Assembly (NCBI GenBank): GCA_050701635.1
Contig: JBOGDF010000014.1
Span: forward strand, 1 to 31,828
Origin: WHSM01 sp050701635
GTDB taxonomy: Bacteria; Actinomycetota; Actinomycetes; Mycobacteriales; Micromonosporaceae
Reading direction: 5' to 3'
Length of the DNA: 31,828 bases
This document shows positions 16,349 through 26,243 of this stretch, in pieces; position 1 is the first letter of the stretch, and each line of letters starts with the position of its first letter. The notes under the pieces were generated by a model. That model was not told the DNA's origin and ran no database searches. It worked only from the letters and a program-made list of their open reading frames with translations. Made by a program: the position numbers and the translations under genes.

Positions 16349-19300
16349 TCAGTCGCGCGGCTCCAGTCGCGGTGGCGTGAACCGTGGCCGGGGCGGCGGC
16401 TGCGGGGCGTGCGCCGGGCGAGCCGACAGCTGCTCCAGGGCGAGCGCGATCGCGCGGTCCAGCTGCGGGTCTTCGCCGGCGGCGTAGTGCTGCGGCGTGA
16501 TGTCGACGTCGATGTCCGGGTCGGTGCCGTAGTTCTCCACCTGCCAGCCGACGTCGTCGAACATGAAGGAGTACTCGGGCTGGGTGGTGATGGTGCCGTC
16601 GGCCAGGACGTGCCGCGGCTCGATGCCGATCACGCCGCCCCAGGTCCGTTTCCCGACCAGCGTGCCCAGCCCCAGCATCTTGAACGCGTGGCTGAAGATG
16701 TCGCCGTCGGAGCCGGCCTGCTCGTTGGTCAGCGCGACCAGGGTGCCGCGCGGCGACTCCTCCGGGTATGGAATCGGCAGCTCCCAGCGCGGGAAGTCGT
16801 AGCCGAGCCGGCGGCGCGCCAGCTTCTGCAGCACCAGCCCGGAGACGTGCCCGCCGCCGTTGAACCGTACGTCGACGATCAGCGCCTCCCGGTCGTACTC
16901 GGCGAGGAAACCGCGGTGGAACTCCGCGTACCCGTCGGGCCCCATGTCGGGGATGTGCAGGTAGCCGATCCGGCCGCCGGTGCGTTCGTGCACCGTACGG
17001 CGGTGCGCCAGCACCCAGTCCCGGTAGCGGGCCGGGCGTTCCGACGGCATGGCGCGCACGCTGACCACGCGGGGCGGCTCTTCGCCTCGGCGTACCGTCA
17101 GCTGGACTTCTTGTTCTGCCTGGTTGACCAGCAGCGCGCCGGGCGTGACCGCGTTGCCCACCGGTTGGCCGTTGACCGCGACCAGCTCGTCGCCCTGGGA
17201 AAGCTGCACCCCCGGGCGCAGCAGCGCGGAGGTGGCGTCCGGGTCCCACGGGTCGCCCCGCAGGATCCGGCCGATCCGATAGCGGCCCGCCTCGTCGACG
17301 GACCAGTCCACTCCGAGGAAGCCCTGCGCGTAGTGGGGTCCCTGCCGGTACTCGCCGCCCAGCTCGTACGCGTGGGAGGTGCCCAGCTCGCCCTGCAGCT
17401 CCCAGAGCAGGTCGGAGAACTCCGAGCGGGTGGTGACCCGGTCCACCAGCGGCAGGTAGCGGGCGTACACCGCGTCCCAGTCGATCCCGGCCATGTCCTC
17501 GGCCCAGAACTGTTCGGACTGCAGCCGCCACGCCTCGCGGAACATCTGGCGCCACTCCGCCTCGGGGCGTACCGACACCTTCACCCGGTCCAGGTCGACC
17601 CAGCCGCTGGTACGACCGGGCTCGTCGGAGTCGTCGGGCTTCTCACCCGGCTTGATCACGCGCAGCCGGTGGCCTGCGCGGTAGAGCAGGGTCTTGTGAT
17701 CGCGCCCCAGCCAGAACTCGTCCACTCCCTCGACCAGCGTCTCGGTCTCTTGCTTGTCGAAGTCGTACCACTGCAGCGCGGCGCCGTCGCTGGGCTCGGT
17801 CTCGTAGAACCGGTGCCGCCGGCTGCCGCGTACCGGGGCGAGCGTGAACAGCGCCTTGCCCTTGATCCCGGCCACCTGCCGGTACCGCCCGTCCGGCACC
17901 GGGAACGCCACGATCCGCTCGGTGATTCCGTCCAGGTCGATCTCCACCAGGTGGGTGGGCTCCGGCTCCAGCTCGTCGTGTGCCTTGCGTGCCGCCTCTG
18001 CCTCCTCACTCTCCAGAGGCCTTGGCGTGGGTACGAAGGGCGAGCCGGTCGTGGCGCGCAGCGCGATCGCGTACGGGCGGGTGCCGTGCGGGAAGCCCAG
18101 ATCGAACTGCAGCTCGTCGTACACCGGGTTCAGGTCGCGCTGCCCGATGAAGTAGAGGTATTTCCCCTCCGGGTCGAACGCGGGCCCGGCGTCGCGCAGC
18201 ACCGGCTCGGTGGCTCTGACTGGGTCGTCTTCGGTGTCGGTGCGCGCCAGTTTGATCGCGCTGGTCTTCGGGCCGGTCGGGTACGCGTACGCCAGCCACC
18301 GCCCGTCCGGCGACCAGGTCACGTCGTGGATCCGGCCGTACCGGCTGTGGTCGACGTGCCGGGCTGTCGGCGCGCCGGAGTCGGGCGCGGTGAAGCCGAG
18401 CGTGACCTCGGTGTCGAGCCTGACCAGGTGCAGCTCGTTGCGGTGGTTGGTGACCGCGATCCGGTCCGCGGTGGGGTCGACCGCCAGCTCCACGATCCGG
18501 CCCAGCTCCAGGTCGAGCGGGCGTGGCGGGGCGCTGCCGTCGGCGGTGAGCACGACGAGCTGTTCGCGCGGCGAGTCGTCGCTGGCGGCGGCGACCAGCC
18601 GTTTCCGGTCGTTGCACCAGGTCAGCAGCCGGTACCGTACGCCGTCCGCCGCGCCGTGCTGGCTCACCGGCCCTTCCCAGTTGCCGAACGAGTAAGCTTT
18701 GCCGCGCGTGGTGATCGCCAGCCCGCTGCCGTCCGGGTTCAGCGTCGCGCTGTGCAGGTAGTCCGCTGCGGGTACGAACTTTCGATTCCGTTGGGTACGC
18801 GCGCTGTGCATCCGTACCGAGAGGTGTTGTGAGCCGGCCTCGGGGCTGACCGTGGACTCGGAGCTGGCTGTGGTCTCGGAGCTGGCTGCGGCCTCGGGGC
18901 TGGCTGTGGCTTCGGGGGTGAGCGTGTAGAGCTCGCCGGCGCAGTGATAGACCAGGGTCTGGCCGTCGCCGGCCAGACCGCGGGCGTAGTAGTCCTCGTG
19001 GTCGGTGTGCCGCCGCAGCTCGGCGCCGTCCGGGGTGCACGAGTAGACGTTGCCGACCCCCTCGTGGTCGGACAGGAAGTAGACCCGCTCACCCACCCAG
19101 CACGGGTTGGCCAGGTTGCCCTTGAGCGTGATCAGTCGGCGGAACTCGCCGCTCCCGGCGGCGTCCACCCACAGGTCACCGGCGGTGCCGCCCCGGTAAC
19201 GCTTCCACCGCGCCGGGTCGTACGTGTTCCGCCCGATCACCACGCCGCCGCCCGCCCCGTACGCGATGTCCCGCGCCTGGCCTAGCGGCAGCGCCCGGGG

Positions 19301-19672
19301 CGGGCCGCCGTCGGGGGAGACGGCGTACAGCCGGGAGTCCCGCCGGTGCGGGCGCTCGGCGTCGCTGGCGTACAGGATCTCGGCGCCGTCGGGGCTCCAC
19401 CCGACCACGCTCAGCATGTCGTCGGCCTGGTACGTCAACCGCCGCGCCGGCCCGCCCGCGGTAGGCATCACGTACACCTCGGGCGGCCCTTCGTCCCGGC
19501 CCACGAACGCGAGCTGCGTGCCGTCCGGGGACAGCCGCGGGTGGCTCGCTTCCGCGACGCCTGCGGTGAGCCGTACCGCCGTGCCGCCGCCGACCGGCAC
19601 CAGCCATAGGTCGTCCTCGCAGCCGAACGCGATGACGTCGCCGCCGATGCTCGGGAACCGCAGGTAGCTCAT
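16349..19672 (-). CDS. Tricorn protease homologue (S41 serine peptidase with beta-propellers and PDZ)
   Basis: 1107 residues, full tricorn length. It starts with beta-propeller blades (SPDGTQLAFVGRD, WSPDGAEILYASD, WSPDGRWLAYAYP), then a linking domain, a PDZ domain (about 780-860, LLRPGVQLSQGDELVAVNG) and a C-terminal S41 core. Catalytic residues align with tricorn: H767 in GTSHAYE, S988-D989 in AGSDGDIF, and E1046 in VENYG, 58 residues after the Ser as in the archaeal enzyme. There is no signal peptide, so it is probably a cytoplasmic, self-assembling peptidase that degrades oligopeptides. ATG start with GGGGAGG six bases upstream. A low-complexity insert at about residues 249-278 is encoded by an 18-bp tandem repeat. 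Divergent from the RHS gene. Confidence 0.95.
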   Translation of the reverse strand: MSYLRFPSIGGDVIAFGCEDDLWLVPVGGGTAVRLTAGVAEASHPRLSPDGTQLAFVGRDEGPPEVYVMPTAGGPARRLTYQADDMLSVVGWSPDGAEILYASDAERPHRRDSRLYAVSPDGGPPRALPLGQARDIAYGAGGGVVIGRNTYDPARWKRYRGGTAGDLWVDAAGSGEFRRLITLKGNLANPCWVGERVYFLSDHEGVGNVYSCTPDGAELRRHTDHEDYYARGLAGDGQTLVYHCAGELYTLTPEATASPEAAASSETTASSESTVSPEAGSQHLSVRMHSARTQRNRKFVPAADYLHSATLNPDGSGLAITTRGKAYSFGNWEGPVSQHGAADGVRYRLLTWCNDRKRLVAAASDDSPREQLVVLTADGSAPPRPLDLELGRIVELAVDPTADRIAVTNHRNELHLVRLDTEVTLGFTAPDSGAPTARHVDHSRYGRIHDVTWSPDGRWLAYAYPTGPKTSAIKLARTDTEDDPVRATEPVLRDAGPAFDPEGKYLYFIGQRDLNPVYDELQFDLGFPHGTRPYAIALRATTGSPFVPTPRPLESEEAEAARKAHDELEPEPTHLVEIDLDGITERIVAFPVPDGRYRQVAGIKGKALFTLAPVRGSRRHRFYETEPSDGAALQWYDFDKQETETLVEGVDEFWLGRDHKTLLYRAGHRLRVIKPGEKPDDSDEPGRTSGWVDLDRVKVSVRPEAEWRQMFREAWRLQSEQFWAEDMAGIDWDAVYARYLPLVDRVTTRSEFSDLLWELQGELGTSHAYELGGEYRQGPHYAQGFLGVDWSVDEAGRYRIGRILRGDPWDPDATSALLRPGVQLSQGDELVAVNGQPVGNAVTPGALLVNQAEQEVQLTVRRGEEPPRVVSVRAMPSERPARYRDWVLAHRRTVHERTGGRIGYLHIPDMGPDGYAEFHRGFLAEYDREALIVDVRFNGGGHVSGLVLQKLARRRLGYDFPRWELPIPYPEESPRGTLVALTNEQAGSDGDIFSHAFKMLGLGTLVGKRTWGGVIGIEPRHVLADGTITTQPEYSFMFDDVGWQVENYGTDPDIDVDITPQHYAAGEDPQLDRAIALALEQLSARPAHAPQPPPRPRFTPPRLEPRD
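18839..18928. repeat. 18-bp tandem repeat, five copies, inside the tricorn gene
   Basis: Five consecutive 18-base units based on CTCGG[AG]GCTGGCTGTGG[TC], the last one more diverged. Being a multiple of three, it keeps the frame and encodes a hexapeptide of type S-[SP]-E-[AST]-x-[AV] (protein residues about 249-278) in the N-terminal propeller part. Such repeats change copy number by slippage. Confidence 0.85.
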
Positions 19673-20006
19673 CGAACCTCCCCGTACGCGAACCTGATCG
19701 ATCCGAGGCTACGGGGTAGGCGGTCAGCCGTACCAGCCGGTTTAGAGCGAAACCGATGGTTTCCCTCTTAATAATCGCTATGAATCCATCTCGTTGGAAT
19801 AGAGCCGGATTTAGACGGATTGATAGACGACAATCCTGGTTCGCGGAACGCTACATGTCAGCTCGGCAAAGGCTGGCGAATAGGACTTTTCTTGCGGCCG
19901 CCGTAACCTTCAGTGTTTGGCATTGACACGGCGCCGGCCAGCCCTGGTAGTTTCCGTTCGCTTTTCTCGCTCCGTCCATGGGAGATCGGGTTAATGGGGA
20001 GGTTCG
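19673..20006. other. Divergent intergenic region between tricorn and RHS genes
   Basis: 334 bases without a gene. It is AT-richer than its surroundings, with a TTAATAATCG-like core at about 19768-19777. It holds alternating inverted half-sites GGTTT (19739-19743), AAACC (19750-19754) and GGTTT (19758-19762) on the tricorn side, a promoter-like pair on the RHS side (19923-19953), and the RHS ribosome-binding site GGGGAGG (19996-20002). Confidence 0.6.
19923..19953 (+). promoter_or_regulatory. Candidate promoter of the RHS gene
   Basis: TTGACA (19923-19928) and TAGTTT (19948-19953) fit -35 and -10 elements of a housekeeping sigma factor with a 19-bp spacer, slightly long. A start near 19960 would leave a leader of about 45 bases before the GTG at 20007. 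No other pair this good was seen in the region. Confidence 0.45.
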
Positions 20007-23000
20007 GTGGACCGCACACGTCTGCGCGCGCGTGTTCTCGTTGTCATGAGTTTGTTGGCGGTGCCGGTTGTTGCCGCGGGGCTGCTGACCGCGTGGGAGA
20101 CACCCGCCTCGGCCTCGCCCGGCGATGGCCCGAAGGTGTCGAAGTCGCGATCGGTGCCGGTGGGTGCGGTGCCACGGAAGGCGAAGGGCACATCGCAGTC
20201 CGAGCGCGAGCTCTGGACGCCTCCCAAGGTCAGGTGGCCGGATGCGGCGGCGGCGTCGCTGGACCTGCCGGCAGCGTCCGGAGACGCCGAGGGGAGCCGT
20301 GTCAGGGTCGGTACAAGCCCGGTCTGGGTGGGCCGAGGGCGCGTTGACGAGTCGGCGCGCAAGCGAGGCGTGGCGGCGCCGTCCCGAGCCCGTGTCGAGC
20401 TATTGGATCGTGCGGACGCCAAGGCGGCGGGCGTTGATGGCTTGGTATTGAAGCTCGGACGTGCGGATGGTGCGTCTGCCCCGGGGCGCATTGCCGTCGA
20501 GGTCGACGTGTCGGGTTTCGCCGGTGCGTTCGGCGGGGACTGGGAGTCGCGGCTGCAGGTAGTGGAGTTCCCGGCTTGCGCGTTGACCACTCCGGACGTG
20601 GCGGGATGCGCGACGCGGACGCCGTTGAGGTCATCGCGGGTCAACGCGAACACGCACCGGGTGTCGGCGTGGGTGGACGCGCCGGCGCTGGCGTCGCAGC
20701 CCGCGGACGCACGCGACCGCAGGTTGGCCGGTGGCGACGGGTCGACCGACGGCGTCGGTACGGTCCTGGCGGTAACGGCGGCGTCTGCGTCGTCGGATGC
20801 GGGCGACTTCTCCAAGACGCCGTTCTCCGCTTCGTACCAGTGGCAGTCCGGCGGCTCGGGTGGTGACTTCTCGTGGTCGTACGACCTGGACCCGGTGCCG
20901 ACGCCCGGTGGTCTGGACCCTGAGGTGTCGCTGGGCTACTCGTCGGGCGCGGTGGACGGTCAGACCGCCGGCGCGAACGTACAGCCAGGGCTGATCGGTG
21001 AGGGCTGGAACTCTTCCCCGGGGTACGTGGAACGGTCGTACCGGCCGTGTGTGGATGACCAGACTCCTACGACGCCGTACCACTCGGCTCAGAAGACGAG
21101 TGACCTGTGCTGGCGGTTGCCGAACGCGCGGTTGGTGTGGGGCGGCAAGTCCACTGAGTTGATCATCGGGAGCGACGGGAAGTGGCGCGCGGCCGACGAC
21201 GACGGGGCGAAGGTCGAGCTGCTGAAGCTCACCGACGGCCGGACCAACTATGACAACGACAAGGAATATTGGCGGGTCACGAACGTCGACGGGACGCAGT
21301 TCTACTTCGGACTCAACCAGCTGCCGGGATGGACGACCGGTAAACGCGAGACCCAGTCGATGTGGGGTGTGCCGGTGTTCGCCAACCATTCCGGCGAGCC
21401 GTGTTTTGCGACCACGTTTCTGGCGTCGAAATGCATCCAGGCCTGGCGGTGGAACCTCGACTATGTCGTGGACCGTCACGGCAACTCGATGGCGTACTTC
21501 TACAAAAAGGATCAGGGCCGGACGGGTTTGGCCGGTACGTCGACGAACGTGATCACATACGACCGCGGCGGCTGGCTGAGCCACATCGAGTACGGGATGC
21601 GGGCCGGCTCGGAGCTGGCGACGGCAACGCCGCCGGCGAAGGTGGAGTTCAGCGTCGCGGAGCGGTGCCTGTCGTCGTGCTGGACAGGTACGCCGTGGCA
21701 GTCGAACGCGAACACCGCCAACTGGCCGGACACTCCGTGGGACCTGCACTGCGGGACCAGCGCCACGTCGTGTCCGAACAACATCTCGCCGTCGTTCTTC
21801 ACGTTGCGGCGGTACAGCTCGGTGAAGACGTCGGTGTGGTCCGGTTCCGGTACCACGTACGCCACCGTGGATCAGTGGGACTTTGTGCATCAGTTCCCGT
21901 CGACCGGTAACTCCACCTCGCCGGTGTTGTGGCTGTCGCAGATCACGCGGAAGGGTGACGCGGACGGCAACGGGACGTTCACATCGCTGCCACCGGTCGA
22001 ATTCGGTGGGATCCGGATGCAGAACCGCGCTGACTATGACCCGAACTCCGGGATGCCTGATTCCCGCAAGTACCGGGTGCACCGGGTCGACACCGAGACC
22101 GGCGGTCAGATCCTGATCGACTACACCGACGTAGGCTCCGGATGCCAGTTCGGGTCGCCGTTCCCGGATCCGGCGCAGAACGCCAAGCGGTGTTTCCCGC
22201 AGTACTACAAGCCGGAAGGCGCCCCAGCCGGTTGGTCGTGGTGGCACAAGTACGTGGTCGCCTCGGTCACCGAACGCGACCTGGTGGGCGGCTCCCCGGA
22301 CGTGGTGGATTCGTACGCGTACTCGACGGAGGGCTCGTCGACCGCGGTGCTGTGGGGTCATGACGACGGGCCAAACACCTGGAGTTCGCCGCTCGTCAAC
22401 AGGTCGTGGGCCGATTGGCGTGGTTACTCCACGGTGGTCACCACGACCGGAGCCGCTGGTGGGCCGCAGACCCAGGTCAAGCGGTTGTACTACCGGGGTC
22501 TGAATGGCGACCGCACAGACGCGGGTGAGAACACCCGCAGCTCCTACATCACGAACTCCGCGGGCGACCTGTCCAACGACTTCAAGTTCCGCGCCGGGCA
22601 GCTCCACGAATCCACGGAGTACGCCACGCCAGGCGGCCAAGCATTGAAGCGCGCGGTGTACGGCATCGGCAACTACCAGACTGGCACGCGCACCCTGTCG
22701 CCGGACTGGGCGCAGCCGTCGACGTGGACATCGAATGTTGTGCGCACGACGCAGGAGCGCACATACACCTACCTGACCTCGAGTGGCACGTGGCGGTCCA
22801 CCCAAACGGACAAGACCTGGCACAGCACGTACGGGCTGATCACCCAGGTCGACGACCAGGGCGACACCGCCACCACCGCCGACAACACCTGCACGCGTAC
22901 CTGGTACACGCACAACACGACCAAGTACCTGATCGACTTCGCCAACCGGAAGGAAACCGTCGGCGTCGCCTGCGGCACCACCGCGACGTATCCGACGGAC

Positions 23001-26000
23001 GCCGTGGCCGACGAACAGTACTACTACGACGGTGCTGCCACCTTCGGCACCGCGCCGGGCACCGGCAACGTCACCAAGACCGAGGATGTCGTCTCCTACT
23101 CCGGTACGACGCCGCAGTGGATCATGACCTCCACGTCCGGGCACGATAGCTACGGCCGGGCGACCAGCTCTGGTGATGCGCTGGGGCGGATTACGACCAC
23201 GGAATACACTCACGGCGCCAACGGGATGGTCACGACGATCAAGGAGACCAACCCGAAGGACCACGTCACCACAACAACGCTGCACCCGTTGCTGCAGGAG
23301 CCGGTCAGGGTGGTCGACCCCAACAGCAAGACCACGGAAGCGTCGTATGACGACCTCGGCAGGCTCCGCAAGGTGTGGCTGCCAGGCAGGCCAACCACCG
23401 AGACTCCGAACACCGAGTATCTCCATACGATCGCCGTAGGCGTGCCGCCGTCGATTGAGACCCGGGTGCTCGGGCCGAACGGCAATCAGATCTCCAGCTT
23501 CGAGATCTACGATGGCCTGCTGAGGCTTCGACAGACCGAGTCGACCGCCCCGGACGGCAAGCGCACCATCACCGACGCTGCATACGACGCACGCGGCCTG
23601 AAGGCGAAAGGCTCGGTGTTCTACAACGCCGCCTCGCCCCCGACCGGCAGCTTGGTCTCGTTCGCCGACGCCGACGTCGCCAACCAGCACCGCTACACGC
23701 ACGACGGTCTGGAACGCCAGACCAGCGACGCCCTGTGGTCCAACAACTCGTTCAAGTGGCAGACCACCACCGCGTACGGCGGCGACCGCACCACGGTCAC
23801 TCCGCCGGCCGGCGGCACCACCACGCAGACGGTAATCGACGCGGAGGACCAGGTCATCGAGCGCCGCCTGTACGCCTCCAGCGACCTCGCCGGCCCGTAC
23901 GACGCGACAAAGTACGACTACGACGACGCCGGCAACCTCATCAAGGTCACCGATCCCGTCGGCAACGCGTGGGAGTACAGCTACGACCTGCTGGGCCGGC
24001 ACACCCGAGACAGCGACCCAGACGCGGGTGTGAGCACCATGACGTATGACAACGCCGGCCAGCTGCTCGCCAGCACCGACGCGCGGGGGAAGTCCCTTGC
24101 GTACGCCTACGACGCACTGGGCCGCAAGACCGGCGTCTTCGACACGACCATTAGTGGTACGCAGCTGGCGTCCTGGACGTATGACACGCCCGTGAAGGGC
24201 AAGTTGACGTCGTCAACGCGGTATGCGGCAGGCAGCGAGTACACGACGGCGGTCACCGGTTACGACGACGGCTATCGGGTGCTGGGCAAATCGGTGTCGA
24301 TCCCCGCAGCGGAGACAGGCCTGGCCGGCACCTACGCCACGTCGTACGCGTACAAGATCAATGGCGCGCCCGCCTCGGTGACGTACCCGCAGGTGGCTGG
24401 GATGGCCGCGGAGACCGTCAACTACGGCTATACCGATACCGGGCACGTGAGCACATCGGTAGGAATGGATGCCTATCTCTCTGGTGCCACGTACGACTAC
24501 GACGGCGCCGTCATTCAACAGGTGCTCGGCGCGAGCGGTCAGCGGGTCACTCTGACGAACACTTTCGATGGCGGATCGCGGCGCCTCACCAAATCCCAGG
24601 TGTACGCCGAAGGCTCCACCGCCTGGGAAGAGAAACTCACTGAGTCCTACGCGTACGACCCGGCCGGGAACATCACCAGCATCAACGAGACCTCCGCTGG
24701 TGCCGTCGTCGCCAACCAGTGCTTCCAGTACGACCACCTACGACGACTCACGGAGTCTTGGACCACTGCTGTTGGGACCTGCCAGGCCACGCCAACGCAG
24801 ACCGTCGTGGGAGGCACAGAGCCATACTGGCACTCCTACGGGTACGACAAGATCGGCAGCCGGACCAGCATGGTTAGGCACACAGAGGGCGGGGACACGA
24901 CGGACGGATATGTCTATCCAGCGGCAGGCTCCGCAAAGCCGCACACGGTAAGTCGCATCGACCGTTCCGGACCGGCCGGCACCGACAGTTGGAGCTACGC
25001 GTACGACTCCGCAGGCAACACGACAGGCCGTGCCGACGGCGCGGGCGGCACCCAAGTACTGATCTGGGACCTCGAAGGCCACCTCTCCAAGGTCACCGCC
25101 GGCACCGTTGACACCACGTTCGTGTACGACGCGGACGGCAACCGCCTCATCCGCCGCGACTCGTCCGGAAACGCAGCGCTGTTCATGGGAGAAGCCGAGC
25201 TGCGGACATACGCCAACGGCGCTACGTCCGCGACGCGGTACTACGGCGCCAACGCGGTGAGGGTGGACGGCGTACTCTCGTGGCTCGGCTCGGACCACCA
25301 CGCCAGCGGCCAGATCGCGCTAACGGCAACGGGTCTGGTGGCGACACGGCGGCGCCTCGATCCGTTCGGGAGCGCTCGCGGGGAGGCTGTGTTGTGGCCA
25401 GGCGAGAAGAGCTTCGTCAACGGCACCGCCGACCCGACTGGCCTGACCCACCTCGGAGCCCGCGAATATGACCCGGCGATAGGCCGGTTCATCTCCGTCG
25501 ACCCCCTGTTCGACGAGGCGGATCCGCAGGCGATGCACGGCTACGCGTACGCCAATAGCAACCCGTTGGCGTTCAGCGATCCCGATGGCAAGGCCCTGAT
25601 TGGCGACAGTCGTGGCGAGTACCGCGCCTATCGCAAATACACGTACAAGAAGCGAGGCAGCACCTACCGGCGTTACAAGTCCGGCTACAGGTATCGCGAC
25701 TGGCGCGCACCCGAGCGAAACAGGGTCGCGGACAAACGGGCCACGGCGCAAAGAGCGCAAGAGGCACGCGATGCACGCGTCAGAGCGCAACGGGCAGCGG
25801 CAAAGGCGAAACTGGACCGCGCGGAGAAGGTGGGACCACCGAAAGGGAGCCCAAAGCCAACACCATCGCCCTCAACTGGAACGGACCCCGGGTCCATTAA
25901 CTGCAACGCCCCAGGTGCTTGTGAAATCAATGGCAAGCCCGACACGTCAGTCAACTGCAATGTGAAGAATTCGTGCAAGATAAACGGCGAGAAGGATGCA

Positions 26001-26192
26001 AGCTTCACTGAGACTACTGGAGCCTGGGCAGGCGCGGGGGGCGTGGTAGGTTTCTTCATCGGTTGCGCCCTGGCTTCCTTGCCCGGCTGTGGCGCCGGTG
26101 CTCTCATCGGTGGAGCAGTGGGGTACGTGTTGGGGGCGGTATATTGGGCTGGTCGCGAGTTGGGCAAGGCGACACGGAGCTGGTGGGATTAG
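20007..26192 (+). CDS. Secreted RHS/YD-repeat polymorphic toxin with a glycine-rich hydrophobic C-terminal tip
   Basis: 2061 residues. A Sec signal peptide (about 1-36: basic n-region, VLVVMSLLAVPVVAAGLL, cleavage after ASA) is followed by a Cys-containing N-terminal region and many YD repeats (e.g. YDYDDAGNLIKVTDPVG, YAYDALGRKTGVFD). The RHS core follows at about 1815-1861 (LGAREYDPAIGRFISVDPL, ANSNPLAFSDPDGK). The variable tip is residues 1862-2061: a Tyr/Arg/Lys-rich stretch (1871-1901), a basic helix, a Pro linker, two Cys repeats (1963-1998), then a hydrophobic hairpin rich in Gly (about 2005-2053). RHS shells enclose and deliver such tips. GTG start with GGGGAGG four bases upstream. Base composition drops in the last 330 bases. 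A small membrane protein gene follows, the likely immunity gene. Confidence 0.9.
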   Translation: MDRTRLRARVLVVMSLLAVPVVAAGLLTAWETPASASPGDGPKVSKSRSVPVGAVPRKAKGTSQSERELWTPPKVRWPDAAAASLDLPAASGDAEGSRVRVGTSPVWVGRGRVDESARKRGVAAPSRARVELLDRADAKAAGVDGLVLKLGRADGASAPGRIAVEVDVSGFAGAFGGDWESRLQVVEFPACALTTPDVAGCATRTPLRSSRVNANTHRVSAWVDAPALASQPADARDRRLAGGDGSTDGVGTVLAVTAASASSDAGDFSKTPFSASYQWQSGGSGGDFSWSYDLDPVPTPGGLDPEVSLGYSSGAVDGQTAGANVQPGLIGEGWNSSPGYVERSYRPCVDDQTPTTPYHSAQKTSDLCWRLPNARLVWGGKSTELIIGSDGKWRAADDDGAKVELLKLTDGRTNYDNDKEYWRVTNVDGTQFYFGLNQLPGWTTGKRETQSMWGVPVFANHSGEPCFATTFLASKCIQAWRWNLDYVVDRHGNSMAYFYKKDQGRTGLAGTSTNVITYDRGGWLSHIEYGMRAGSELATATPPAKVEFSVAERCLSSCWTGTPWQSNANTANWPDTPWDLHCGTSATSCPNNISPSFFTLRRYSSVKTSVWSGSGTTYATVDQWDFVHQFPSTGNSTSPVLWLSQITRKGDADGNGTFTSLPPVEFGGIRMQNRADYDPNSGMPDSRKYRVHRVDTETGGQILIDYTDVGSGCQFGSPFPDPAQNAKRCFPQYYKPEGAPAGWSWWHKYVVASVTERDLVGGSPDVVDSYAYSTEGSSTAVLWGHDDGPNTWSSPLVNRSWADWRGYSTVVTTTGAAGGPQTQVKRLYYRGLNGDRTDAGENTRSSYITNSAGDLSNDFKFRAGQLHESTEYATPGGQALKRAVYGIGNYQTGTRTLSPDWAQPSTWTSNVVRTTQERTYTYLTSSGTWRSTQTDKTWHSTYGLITQVDDQGDTATTADNTCTRTWYTHNTTKYLIDFANRKETVGVACGTTATYPTDAVADEQYYYDGAATFGTAPGTGNVTKTEDVVSYSGTTPQWIMTSTSGHDSYGRATSSGDALGRITTTEYTHGANGMVTTIKETNPKDHVTTTTLHPLLQEPVRVVDPNSKTTEASYDDLGRLRKVWLPGRPTTETPNTEYLHTIAVGVPPSIETRVLGPNGNQISSFEIYDGLLRLRQTESTAPDGKRTITDAAYDARGLKAKGSVFYNAASPPTGSLVSFADADVANQHRYTHDGLERQTSDALWSNNSFKWQTTTAYGGDRTTVTPPAGGTTTQTVIDAEDQVIERRLYASSDLAGPYDATKYDYDDAGNLIKVTDPVGNAWEYSYDLLGRHTRDSDPDAGVSTMTYDNAGQLLASTDARGKSLAYAYDALGRKTGVFDTTISGTQLASWTYDTPVKGKLTSSTRYAAGSEYTTAVTGYDDGYRVLGKSVSIPAAETGLAGTYATSYAYKINGAPASVTYPQVAGMAAETVNYGYTDTGHVSTSVGMDAYLSGATYDYDGAVIQQVLGASGQRVTLTNTFDGGSRRLTKSQVYAEGSTAWEEKLTESYAYDPAGNITSINETSAGAVVANQCFQYDHLRRLTESWTTAVGTCQATPTQTVVGGTEPYWHSYGYDKIGSRTSMVRHTEGGDTTDGYVYPAAGSAKPHTVSRIDRSGPAGTDSWSYAYDSAGNTTGRADGAGGTQVLIWDLEGHLSKVTAGTVDTTFVYDADGNRLIRRDSSGNAALFMGEAELRTYANGATSATRYYGANAVRVDGVLSWLGSDHHASGQIALTATGLVATRRRLDPFGSARGEAVLWPGEKSFVNGTADPTGLTHLGAREYDPAIGRFISVDPLFDEADPQAMHGYAYANSNPLAFSDPDGKALIGDSRGEYRAYRKYTYKKRGSTYRRYKSGYRYRDWRAPERNRVADKRATAQRAQEARDARVRAQRAAAKAKLDRAEKVGPPKGSPKPTPSPSTGTDPGSINCNAPGACEINGKPDTSVNCNVKNSCKINGEKDASFTETTGAWAGAGGVVGFFIGCALASLPGCGAGALIGGAVGYVLGAVYWAGRELGKATRSWWD
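25893..26000 (+). repeat. Duplicated 18-codon Cys motif in the RHS tip
   Basis: Two adjacent 18-residue units, SINCNAPGACEINGKPDT and SVNCNVKNSCKINGEKDA, share the pattern S[IV]NCNxxxxCxINGxxDx. The DNA copies have diverged considerably, so the duplication is not recent. The Cys pairs could form disulfides after secretion or bind a metal. Confidence 0.8.
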
Positions 26193-26243
26193 ATGACTGA
26201 TACTGGGGCGCTGCCGCGCTCTGAACGAGCCGGAGGGGATGGA

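Noticed and set aside
15665..18832. A 1055-codon open frame on the plus strand
   Set aside because: It is antisense to the NACHT 5' part and the tricorn gene, whose catalytic and propeller motifs prove the minus strand is coding; long antisense frames are expected at this GC.
20631..24002. A 1123-codon open frame antisense to the RHS gene
   Set aside because: Composition is typical of a GC-driven shadow (Arg/Val/Gly-rich, no motifs), while the plus strand has YD repeats throughout.
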